The notes beneath the pieces were generated by a model that ran no database searches, had not been told where the DNA came from, and saw only the letters and a list, made by a program, of their open reading frames with translations. A stretch of DNA of 6,550 bases, from positions 1 through 6,550 of the forward strand of contig CAZLGQ010000031.1 of NCBI GenBank assembly GCA_964559575.1, written 5' to 3'. Of the stretch, positions 1 to 5,590 are shown in pieces; the first letter of the stretch is position 1; every line of letters starts with the position of its first letter. The DNA comes from SKVL01 sp964559575. GTDB taxonomy: Bacteria; Patescibacteriota; Minisyncoccia; Phycocordibacterales; CSBR16-193. Both the position numbers and the translations under genes were made by a program.

Positions 1-3
1 ATT

Positions 4-30
4 AAAAACAAAGGGCAATGTTTTTTATTT
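4..30 (+). terminator. possible weak terminator of an upstream gene
   Basis: AAAAACA at 4-10 is the reverse complement of TGTTTTT at 19-25, enclosing an 8-nt loop (AAGGGCAA) and running into a T-rich stretch to about 30. This could be the terminator tail of a + strand gene left of the window. The stem has only one G-C pair, so chance pairing in AT-rich DNA is a real alternative. No coding region is visible in bases 1-133. Confidence 0.2.
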
Positions 31-62
31 AAAAAATAAATACATTAATGGTAAAAAATAAG

Positions 63-91
63 TTGTAAAAAATAAATATAAATGCTAAACT
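63..91 (+). promoter_or_regulatory. promoter of the V-type ATPase operon
   Basis: TTGTAA at 63-68 (4 of 6 matches to the -35 consensus) is followed after exactly 17 bp by TAAACT at 86-91 (4 of 6 matches to the -10 consensus). The -10 is extended by TGC at 83-85. Transcription would start near base 98 and leave a leader of about 36 nt before the first ATPase gene at 134. This is the best sigma70-like promoter in front of the operon. No operator was recognised, although the -35 lies inside the second copy of an 11-bp direct repeat (51-61 and 65-75). Confidence 0.55.
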
Positions 92-133
92 AGCGATCGT
101 AAATTCAAATTTAAATAAATCATCTTTTAATTT

Positions 134-448
134 ATGAATCATATAAAAACAATTCAATCAACAGAAAAAAAAGCCGAAAAGATGTTAAGTAAGACCGAGA
201 TAGAATCAAAGGAAAAAATAGAAATTGCCCAAAAGAAAAAAAATGAGACTTTAAATAAAAAAGAAAAAGAGCTCGAAGAAAAACAAAAAACAGAAATTAA
301 TGAACAGAAACCTAAATTAAAGGAAATTTACTTAAAAACAATAGAAAAAGGAGAGAAAGAAAAAGAACACTTAAATCAATTGGCTAAAAAAAACAGGTCA
401 CAAGCTATTAAGTATGTGATCGACCAATTTAACGCTAACAAAGAATAA
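134..448 (+). CDS. ntpF: V/A-type ATPase subunit H (peripheral stalk)
   Basis: This small 104-residue protein consists almost entirely of Lys, Glu, Gln and spaced hydrophobics, with no Cys, Trp or Gly-rich motif. It is predicted to form one long alpha-helical coiled coil over roughly residues 5-90, with a short hydrophobic C-terminal patch (AIKYVIDQF, 91-99). Size, composition and position directly before subunit I match subunit H of archaeal A-ATPases (AhaH), also called G or NtpF in Enterococcus. In the family it pairs with subunit E to form the peripheral stalk (stator) linking the cytoplasmic head to the membrane sector. Sequence identity in such coiled coils is weak, so the call rests mainly on gene order. 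The start is the first ATG after the promoter; it has no Shine-Dalgarno sequence (the preceding bases are TTTTAATTT). The stop lies 13 nt before the I gene. Confidence 0.8.
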   Translation: MNHIKTIQSTEKKAEKMLSKTEIESKEKIEIAQKKKNETLNKKEKELEEKQKTEINEQKPKLKEIYLKTIEKGEKEKEHLNQLAKKNRSQAIKYVIDQFNANKE

Positions 449-461
449 AAGATCTGTTATC

Positions 462-2423
462 ATGTCTCTTCTAACTATGAAAAAATTAAGATTTTTGATA
501 TATCAAGAATCTGCTTCAAAAACTATCGAAGTTATACAAAAACAGGCTTCAGTAGAACTTACCGAAGTTCCATTTAAGCCCGGTTTATTCACTAAAGAAA
601 AAAAAGTTTTTAATATAGATCATATGTCTAGTAGAGTTGATCTATCAATAAATTTTTTAGAAAAATATGCTAAGAAAAATTTCTTAAAAGATTTATTAGA
701 AGGAAATCGTACAGTTACATCTGAAGAAGAAATAGAAAAAGTTGTTCATACTTTTTATTATGCCGATATTATTAAAAATACTTTAAATTTAAAAGAAAAT
801 ACAAACAACAGTAACACTAAATTAAAAGAACTAGAAGAAGAAAAAGAAATTTTAAAAAAATGGACCGGATGGAATATACCTCTATCACAAGAAATTCAAA
901 CCAAATATACTGACACCAAATTTATTCAAGGTAAAGAAAAAGATATACTTTCTTTAATAGAAGAACTTGAAGATTACCCTCATACTCATTTTCAAAAATG
1001 TGGAGAAAAAACTTTATCTATTACCCACCTACATTCAGATGATAAAGCAATTAGAAAAATGATCGCTAACTATAAACTGGAAATAACCAGTTTACCTAAA
1101 CGTCAATGTACTCCAACTGAAGAAATAGAAAAAATTTCCAGAGCTCAAAAGAAAGCATTGAAAAATATAAATGAATATAATTCACAAGCAGAAAAATTAA
1201 CTGAATACTTACCCAAATTGAAAATAATTAGTGATTATTTAAATTGGAAAAAAGAACAGTTAAACACTATTTACCAAAACTATAACACTAAAAGTTGTTT
1301 GGTTATGGAAGGTTGGGTTCCTAACAACAAAATAAATGAACTAGAAAAGTCTTTAAAAGAAAAAACCGGATTATGTGCCATAGAAGAAATACCAAAAGAA
1401 GAAATAAATGATGAACCACCCAGTGAAGTTCAAAACCCAACCTGGATAGAACCTTTTGAATCAGTTACCAGATTATATGGATTACCTAGTCATATAAATA
1501 TGGATCCTTCTCCTTACTTAGCAGGTTTCTTCTTTATATTTTTTGGAATATGCTTATCTGATGTAGGATATGGAGCTATTTTAGCCGGTCTAACAGCCAC
1601 TACGCTTTACTTATATAATCTGGACAGATATACAGCCGGTTTTATAAAACTACTAATGGCCGGAGGAATTGCTTCTATCTTTGCCGGCTTTCTTTTTGGT
1701 GGTTATTTCGGTATTGATACCGCTCTTTTACCGGAATTTATGCTTTATTTCCAACAGTTTAATCCAATTTCCGACCCGTTACCTATCTTTTATTTAGCCT
1801 TAGCCTTAGGAGTTATTCAGTTAATATTCGGTATGTGTTTATCTATTATTCGAAATGCTAAAAATAACCAATTAACTGACGGTTTGATTGAAACTGCCCC
1901 TTGGTTAATGTTTTTTACCACTTTAGGATGGTGGGTAGCAGAAAGTTTTGAATACTTACCTTCCAGTAATGATATTTCTTTATGGGGAATATATTTAAGT
2001 ATTGGTTTAATAGTTTTATCTAAGGCCCAAAAAACCCAAGGAAATATTATTAAACGTTTGTTCTCCGGTGTTTTAGGACTATACGGTTCAGTTCAGTACT
2101 TATCTGATACTCTTTCTTATTCACGTCTTCTAGCTTTAGGTTTAGCTACCAGCGCCTTAGCTTATTCCATAAACCTAATAGCTGGAGTAGTAAATGAAAC
2201 AGTACCGTTCATCGGTTGGATACTTATGATAGTGGTTTTGATAATAGGACATTTATTCAACATGGTTGTTAATATCTTATCTTCTTTCATTCACACAGCC
2301 AGGTTGCAGTTCGTTGAGTTTTTTGGTAAGTTTATCACCGACACCGGAAGAAATTTTGAACCTTTCCGCAGACATTACCGACATACTTACATTAAAGAAA
2401 GTGGTAATGATAACAACGGTTAG
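462..2423 (+). CDS. ntpI: V/A-type ATPase subunit I (membrane stator, a-subunit)
   Basis: This 653-residue protein is of typical length for NtpI/AtpI. Residues 1 to about 345 form the cytoplasmic arm, with MSSRVDLSINFLEKY at 55-69, Lys/Glu-rich coiled coils around 115-135 and 220-270, and the family's GWVP motif at 284-287. From about 350 onward there are about seven or eight membrane segments, starting with PSPYLAGFFFIFFGICLSD. The two arginines of the ion half-channels are visible: R555 in LSYSRLLALGLA and R614 in HTARLQFVEFFGKF, equivalent to R735 and R799 of yeast Vph1. It holds the peripheral stalk and carries ions to and from the K ring. The start at 462 gives MSLLTMKKLRFL, fitting the usual MAxxKMKK opening of the family; a second ATG at 477 is less likely. 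No Shine-Dalgarno sequence precedes it. The stop is TAG. Confidence 0.96.
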   Translation: MSLLTMKKLRFLIYQESASKTIEVIQKQASVELTEVPFKPGLFTKEKKVFNIDHMSSRVDLSINFLEKYAKKNFLKDLLEGNRTVTSEEEIEKVVHTFYYADIIKNTLNLKENTNNSNTKLKELEEEKEILKKWTGWNIPLSQEIQTKYTDTKFIQGKEKDILSLIEELEDYPHTHFQKCGEKTLSITHLHSDDKAIRKMIANYKLEITSLPKRQCTPTEEIEKISRAQKKALKNINEYNSQAEKLTEYLPKLKIISDYLNWKKEQLNTIYQNYNTKSCLVMEGWVPNNKINELEKSLKEKTGLCAIEEIPKEEINDEPPSEVQNPTWIEPFESVTRLYGLPSHINMDPSPYLAGFFFIFFGICLSDVGYGAILAGLTATTLYLYNLDRYTAGFIKLLMAGGIASIFAGFLFGGYFGIDTALLPEFMLYFQQFNPISDPLPIFYLALALGVIQLIFGMCLSIIRNAKNNQLTDGLIETAPWLMFFTTLGWWVAESFEYLPSSNDISLWGIYLSIGLIVLSKAQKTQGNIIKRLFSGVLGLYGSVQYLSDTLSYSRLLALGLATSALAYSINLIAGVVNETVPFIGWILMIVVLIIGHLFNMVVNILSSFIHTARLQFVEFFGKFITDTGRNFEPFRRHYRHTYIKESGNDNNG

Positions 2424-2471
2424 ATCAAAATCAATTTTAAAATAAATAAAAATAATTATTAATAAGGTGTT

Positions 2472-2477
2472 TATAAT
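2472..2477 (+). promoter_or_regulatory. possible internal promoter before subunit K
   Basis: The 77-nt gap between I and K contains a perfect TATAAT at 2472-2477. A TG lies just upstream but one base too far for a classic extended -10, and no good -35 is found 16-18 bp upstream. Transcription would begin near 2484. An extra promoter here would raise expression of the many-copy K subunit. The surrounding DNA is so AT-rich that a chance match is possible. Confidence 0.3.
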
Positions 2478-2500
2478 TTATTAACTAAACTAATTTAATT

Positions 2501-2977
2501 ATGGAAATCACTATTGGAATGGGACTAGTATTTGCAGGAGCCGCAGTGGCTTCAGTTTTAGGTTTTATAGGATCAGCTATAGGTATGGGTTCAGCCGGTA
2601 AAGCCGGATCAGCCGTCTTAAGTGAAAGACCCGAACTATTCGGAAGAGTATTATTAATTCAAGCCCTTCCGGGTTCTCAAGGTATTTATGGTTTAGTTGG
2701 TGCTTTCTTAATATTAAACTTTGCCGGTTTACTAGGTGGAGAATTAGAAACGGTTATTAGTGTAGCAGAAGGTTTACAGTACTTGATGGTTGGTTTACCT
2801 ATTGGTTTTGCAGGTTTAATATCAGGTATATATCAAGGTTCAGTTTCAGCTACCGGAATGTCTATGATAGCTCAGAACGAATCCTTAACAGCTCAAGCCA
2901 TTATTCTCTCAGCTATGGTTGAAACATGGGCTATTTTTGGACTATTAGTTAGTTTTATTTTATTAACAGCTATGTAA
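2501..2977 (+). CDS. ntpK: V/A-type ATPase subunit K (rotor ring, probably Na+-binding)
   Basis: This 158-residue hydrophobic protein is a fused double hairpin with four membrane helices at about 7-28, 50-75, 92-118 and 131-156, the size of Enterococcus hirae NtpK. Copies form the rotating membrane ring, and each binds one ion. The second hairpin has the ion carboxylate E141 in SAMVETWAIFG. The first has Gln (Q60) in LPGSQGIYG instead of an acid, so there is one carboxylate per four helices, as in V-type rings. Compared with the published NtpK Na+ site (L61, T64, Q65, Q110, E139, with Y68 nearby), the equivalents are L56, S59, Q60, Q112, E141 and Y63. Only Thr to Ser differs, and Ser keeps the hydroxyl, so Na+ coupling is a reasonable inference. 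No Shine-Dalgarno sequence precedes the ATG. Longer spacers on both sides suggest separate control of expression. Confidence 0.96.
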   Translation: MEITIGMGLVFAGAAVASVLGFIGSAIGMGSAGKAGSAVLSERPELFGRVLLIQALPGSQGIYGLVGAFLILNFAGLLGGELETVISVAEGLQYLMVGLPIGFAGLISGIYQGSVSATGMSMIAQNESLTAQAIILSAMVETWAIFGLLVSFILLTAM

Positions 2978-3001
2978 ATTTATTTATAGTAATAAATAAA
3001 T
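2978..3001 (+). repeat. perfect AT stem-loop after the subunit K stop codon
   Basis: ATTTATTTAT (2978-2987) and ATAAATAAAT (2992-3001) are exact reverse complements separated by AGTA. The arms start at the first base after the K stop codon and end 12 nt before the subunit E start. With no G-C pairs and no following U-run it is unlikely to terminate transcription efficiently. It could protect the K mRNA 3' end or mark a processing site, which would help give K its higher stoichiometry. That role is inferred only. Confidence 0.4.
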
Positions 3002-3013
3002 ATAAATAACATT

Positions 3014-3595
3014 ATGTCAGTTGAAGCAATAACCGAAAAGATCTTAAATGATACCGAAAAACAGTGCCAAGCAATAACAAAAGAAACAGAAAAGAGCTTA
3101 AAAAATATAGAAAAAGAACTGGAAACAGGTCTTAAAGATCTGGAAGATAAATACCATCAAAAGATGGAAGAAATTAAAAATAAAAATATAGAAAAAGTTA
3201 CATCTAATGCCGAATCTCAAGTAAAAAAAATGATAGAAACGGAAAAGAGAGATCAGTTAGATTCTATATTCAAAGAAACTTTTAATTATCTCACTTCCCT
3301 TTCCGAAAAAGAATACTCAGAAATTTTAGTTAAACTCTTAAAAAATCTCCCTTTGTTAGAAATGAAAGAAATTAAAGTAAGTGTTCCGGAAGAACGAGTC
3401 AAAGAAAGTAAGGAAGCTTTTGATAAACTTAATATTCAAGTATCAAAGTTAGAAACAGATAAAAACATAAAAGCAGGAGCTATAATCAATGAAGAAAACT
3501 TCCGTTACGATATCAGATTTGAGTACCTACTTGATCAAATACAAGAAAACCATGAGACCAAAGTAGCACGCATGCTTTTTGCTGAACAAAAATAA
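3014..3595 (+). CDS. ntpE: V/A-type ATPase subunit E (peripheral stalk)
   Basis: This 193-residue protein has the usual two-part layout and length of subunit E. Residues 1 to about 80 form a highly charged helix rich in Glu and Lys (for example ITKETEKSLKNIEKELE). The C-terminal part, about 85-190, is a mixed alpha/beta head domain. The C-terminal hallmark is KAGAIINEENFRYDIRFE at 153-170, followed by a helix ending in VARMLF at 184-189. This corresponds to the family pattern of a small-residue turn, a strand, an Asp/Arg-containing strand and a final LF. E pairs with subunit H to form the stator stalk and contacts the top of the head. It sits 36 nt after K and 14 nt before C. No Shine-Dalgarno sequence is visible; the bases before the ATG are AATAACATT. 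Confidence 0.93.
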   Translation: MSVEAITEKILNDTEKQCQAITKETEKSLKNIEKELETGLKDLEDKYHQKMEEIKNKNIEKVTSNAESQVKKMIETEKRDQLDSIFKETFNYLTSLSEKEYSEILVKLLKNLPLLEMKEIKVSVPEERVKESKEAFDKLNIQVSKLETDKNIKAGAIINEENFRYDIRFEYLLDQIQENHETKVARMLFAEQK

Positions 3596-3609
3596 ATTTA
3601 ATTAAAATT

Positions 3610-4590
3610 ATGTCTAGTAGTTATATTTACGCTGGAACCAAAGCCACTACTCTAAAACGTACACTATTAACAAACGACCAGCTTGAAATTTTATTAGCCG
3701 GAGAAAATTTTGAAGCAGGATATCAGTCTTTACATGAAACTTTTATGGGGCCTTATATTGCCCGTAAAAAAGATTCGGAATTATCAAAAGCACTGGAAGA
3801 AGTTATAAGTGATACCAAGGATCTTTTAAACTCCATAGCTCCAAATAAAGAACTACTTGATATATTATGGTTAAAGTATGACTATTATAACCTTCAAGCG
3901 ATCATAAAAGGAGAAAAAATAGGGCTATCTAATGAAGAAATAGAAAACAGATGTTTTACATCAGGAAAATTTTCCCCACAAAAATTACTGGAAAAATACC
4001 AACAGGGCAAACTATCTCAACTTGATAAAAATATAGATAAAGCATTTAAATCCCTAGGAAAAAATCCAAGATCTTCTGAAATATCTTCCATTACTAACTA
4101 TTATTATTTTATTTCCATAAAACAAATATCTGATAAATATAAAGATAAGTTCATAGATCAATACGTAAAACTTTTAATAGATAATCATAATCTGGTTTCC
4201 GGTTTAAGATATTTCGCACACAGAACAGACGAACAAAACCCTAGCCCCATATATGTTCCCGGGGGAAACTTTAATCAAAAAGATCTACAAAAACCTGAAA
4301 GTATAATAGAAAAACTATCTAAATTAGGATCAGATTCTGAGGACTGGAAAGAAGCTATTTCTACTTATGAAAAAAACAATTCATACACCGAACTAGAAAA
4401 AGTTTTAGATGATAGAATAAGTAAATTTCTTAAACAAGAAAGTAGAAATATATTCTCACCTGCTCCTTTATTTGCTTATTTTCAAGCTAAAAAAAATAAT
4501 GTTCAGTTAATTCGCATGATATTGATAGGTAAAAAGACAGGACTCTCCGAATACGAAATTAAAAAAATGTTAAGAAAACGTTTTGAATAA
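3610..4590 (+). CDS. ntpC: V/A-type ATPase subunit C (rotor-ring connector, d-subunit)
   Basis: This soluble 326-residue, mainly alpha-helical protein matches subunit C of A/V-ATPases (d in eukaryotes), the funnel that seats the central stalk on the K ring. The threefold repeated architecture of the family is visible in conserved patches. The N-terminus has YIYAGTKATTLKRTLL (5-20) with the first Leu-rich repeat. DILWLKYDYYNLQAIIKG follows at 84-101, then LLIDNHNLVSGLRYF at 188-202, where D191, N195 and R200 fit the DxxNL...R pattern. A YVPGGN turn is at 215-220. The C-terminus is PLFAYFQAKKNNVQLIRMI (286-304), then an LSEYEIKKMLR-type end. Length is normal for the family. It follows E after 14 nt and precedes F by 29 nt, without a Shine-Dalgarno sequence. 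It contains a TCG serine codon at 3775-3777, readable by the tRNA-Ser(CGA) in this window. Confidence 0.92.
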   Translation: MSSSYIYAGTKATTLKRTLLTNDQLEILLAGENFEAGYQSLHETFMGPYIARKKDSELSKALEEVISDTKDLLNSIAPNKELLDILWLKYDYYNLQAIIKGEKIGLSNEEIENRCFTSGKFSPQKLLEKYQQGKLSQLDKNIDKAFKSLGKNPRSSEISSITNYYYFISIKQISDKYKDKFIDQYVKLLIDNHNLVSGLRYFAHRTDEQNPSPIYVPGGNFNQKDLQKPESIIEKLSKLGSDSEDWKEAISTYEKNNSYTELEKVLDDRISKFLKQESRNIFSPAPLFAYFQAKKNNVQLIRMILIGKKTGLSEYEIKKMLRKRFE

Positions 4591-4619
4591 ATATTTATAA
4601 ATAACACAAACCAACCTTT

Positions 4620-4964
4620 ATGACGGATGCAAAATACAAAATAGGAATAATTGGACCAAAAGACGTAATAGCCGGTTTTAGGGCCTTGGGGGCAGATATA
4701 TTTCCATCTAATAGTCCGGAAGAGGCAATAAAAACAGTACAACAACTAAAAAATATTGATGAAAATGATCCTAAATATTACGCAGTAATAATGATCACCA
4801 GTAATATAATGGAACAGATATCTCCGGAAGAATATGCAAAAATATCAAAAGGAGCTCTACCTGCGATCATATCCATACCAACTACTATAGAAACCGGAGA
4901 AACAGGTTTGAAAAAACTCAAAAAATTAACAGAAAGAGCTATAGGTAGTGATATTCTATCTTAA
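4620..4964 (+). CDS. ntpG: V/A-type ATPase subunit F (central stalk)
   Basis: This 114-residue protein has the compact Rossmann-like fold of subunit F (called NtpG in Enterococcus), which binds subunit D in the central rotor shaft and modulates ATPase activity. The N-terminal strand and loop read KIGIIGPKDVIAGFRALGAD (7-26), the family's GxxDxxxGFrlaG signature. A central strand YAVIMIT (54-60), the LPAIISIP motif (80-87) and the C-terminal AIGSDIL (107-113) also fit. In usual operons the genes for A, B and D follow; here the strand switches instead. The opposing pyrophosphatase-like gene ends only 14 bp away, and no intrinsic terminator is visible in the gap. The leader CACAAACCAACCTTT has no Shine-Dalgarno sequence. 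Confidence 0.93.
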   Translation: MTDAKYKIGIIGPKDVIAGFRALGADIFPSNSPEEAIKTVQQLKNIDENDPKYYAVIMITSNIMEQISPEEYAKISKGALPAIISIPTTIETGETGLKKLKKLTERAIGSDILS

Positions 4965-4978
4965 AAAAACGTAAAAAA

Positions 4979-5347
4979 TTACCTAATTATTTCTGTTTTA
5001 AACCATTTTTCCTGAAAATATATTAAAGACATAATATCATTATCGGATAACACTACATCTTTAGGTGTTACTATTAGTTTATCATCATCATTATCTCGTC
5101 TATGTGCAATCGCAATACAGACACCACTACCTAAACTAACAGCTTTTTTGATACCAAGAAAATATGCATCTAAATAATCACCATCTGGAGCTATTATTCC
5201 TTCAGTGTAACCATAATTAACTTCATACAAAAAACCGTATTTTGGATGTTTTGTTCCAAGAGGCCTATCTATAGTTACCTGTACCTCTCTACCAAGTAAT
5301 TTTTTTGCTAAATCAAATGAAGTTTCATTATTTTTATGATCTTTCAC
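4979..5347 (-). CDS. short family I inorganic-pyrophosphatase-like protein
   Basis: This 122-residue soluble protein is clearly related to the core of soluble family I inorganic pyrophosphatases, which hydrolyse PPi with Mg2+. YEVNYGYTEG at 41-50 corresponds to the YPCNYGY region of the E. coli enzyme. DGDYLD at 55-60 keeps the three metal-binding aspartates (D55, D57, D60) of the DxDPxD signature, but the Pro is Tyr. DDDKLIVTP at 87-95 matches the EDAKLVAVP region, with D88 and K90 equivalent to D102 and K104. It is about 50 residues shorter than the E. coli enzyme, and the N-terminal Glu/Lys/Glu catalytic set cannot be placed with confidence, so PPase activity is uncertain. Short proteins of this kind, with an IDRPLG-HP opening, occur in other bacteria. 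The start is GTG, chosen because no ATG precedes the conserved region and an extended -10 box lies just upstream. It converges on the ATPase operon. Confidence 0.8.
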   Translation of the reverse strand: MKDHKNNETSFDLAKKLLGREVQVTIDRPLGTKHPKYGFLYEVNYGYTEGIIAPDGDYLDAYFLGIKKAVSLGSGVCIAIAHRRDNDDDKLIVTPKDVVLSDNDIMSLIYFQEKWFKTEIIR

Positions 5348-5353
5348 TTTTTT

Positions 5354-5362
5354 ATATTAGCA
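5354..5362 (-). promoter_or_regulatory. extended -10 box next to the GTG start of the pyrophosphatase-like gene
   Basis: On the - strand TGC (5362-5360) precedes TAATAT (5359-5354), an extended -10 like the TGCTAAACT box of the ATPase promoter. Six A residues follow and then the GTG start at 5347, so the predicted transcription start falls on the start codon itself and the mRNA would be leaderless. A second candidate further upstream, TTGATC with CATTAT 17 bp later, would give a normal leader. Neither can be chosen from sequence alone. Confidence 0.3.
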
Positions 5363-5433
5363 AATTTTAAAAAATAATGCATAAATTAGAAAAATTGATC
5401 AACTTCAATACAAAAATACACTCAAATCAATTA

Positions 5434-5460
5434 AAAAAACACACATTAAGTGTGTTTTTT
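5434..5460 (-). terminator. intrinsic terminator of tRNA-Glu (symmetrical)
   Basis: The arms AAAAAACACAC (5434-5444) and GTGTGTTTTTT (5450-5460) form a perfect 11-bp inverted repeat around the loop ATTAA (5445-5449). Read on the - strand, a CACAC/GTGTG core stem is followed by a run of U, 9 bases after the tRNA-Glu 3' end, so it should end that transcript. The structure is symmetrical and could also act on the + strand, catching read-through from the ATPase operon. Confidence 0.75.
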
Positions 5461-5468
5461 ATTAAATG

Positions 5469-5540
5469 TGACCCCACGGGGAATCGAACCCCGATTTTCA
5501 GCTTGAAAAGCTGACGTCCTAACCGTTAGACGATGGGGCC
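5469..5540 (-). tRNA. tRNA-Glu (anticodon UUC)
   Basis: A 72-nt cloverleaf can be folded by eye. The acceptor stem GGCCCCA/TGGGGTC has one G-U pair at 2-71, and the discriminator base is A. The anticodon stem is TCAGC/GCTGA with loop TTTTCAA, giving anticodon TTC (5507-5505). The T stem is CGGGG/CCCCG around TTCGATT. The D arm GTCTAACGGTTAGGAC is typical of bacterial tRNA-Glu. CCA is not encoded; the base after the discriminator starts CAT, so a CCA-adding enzyme is needed. It decodes GAA and GAG, codons used heavily in the stalk subunits nearby. It has its own promoter and terminator. Confidence 0.97.
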
Positions 5541-5554
5541 GTTTAATCAAACGG
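5539..5554 (-). other. 5' leader hairpin of pre-tRNA-Glu
   Basis: On the - strand CCGTTT (5554-5549) pairs perfectly with AAACGG (5544-5539) around the loop GATT. The last two G residues are G1 and G2 of the tRNA, so this hairpin competes with the acceptor stem. It nearly coincides with the predicted transcript 5' end. It may influence RNase P processing, or be fortuitous. Confidence 0.35.
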
Positions 5555-5562
5555 TAAAAAAA

Positions 5563-5590
5563 ATAATAACATTTTTTAAATAAAACTCAA
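5563..5590 (-). promoter_or_regulatory. promoter of tRNA-Glu, overlapping the end of tlyA
   Basis: On the - strand TTGAGT (5590-5585) is followed after 16 bp by TATTAT (5568-5563), extended by TGT at 5571-5569. The -10 matches the consensus in 5 of 6 positions. Transcription would start near 5556, about 15 nt before the mature tRNA 5' end. The -35 box contains the TGA stop codon of tlyA (5589-5587). Confidence 0.6.

Noticed and set aside
94..99. CGATCG palindrome in the leader of the operon, looking like part of a HIP1-type octamer
   Set aside because: It is a single short copy and not a full GCGATCGC. No further copies were noticed, so it carries no signal.
477..479. Alternative ATG start for subunit I
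   Set aside because: The upstream ATG at 462 gives the typical family opening with a second Met followed by Lys-Lys, and neither start has a Shine-Dalgarno sequence to favour the shorter form.
2456..2465. TTATTAATAA palindrome between I and K
   Set aside because: It is a low-complexity A/T palindrome with no spacing relation to the start or to the TATAAT box that would suggest an operator.
3597..3606. TTTAATTAAA palindrome between subunits E and C
   Set aside because: It is ten bases of pure A/T in a 14-nt AT-rich gap, with no loop or U-tract. This is expected by chance.
4503..4745. 80-codon open frame on the - strand
   Set aside because: It lies antisense to the end of subunit C and the start of subunit F, both well-supported genes. 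Its product has no recognisable motif and an odd Cys/Tyr/Phe-rich composition, as expected for an antisense shadow.
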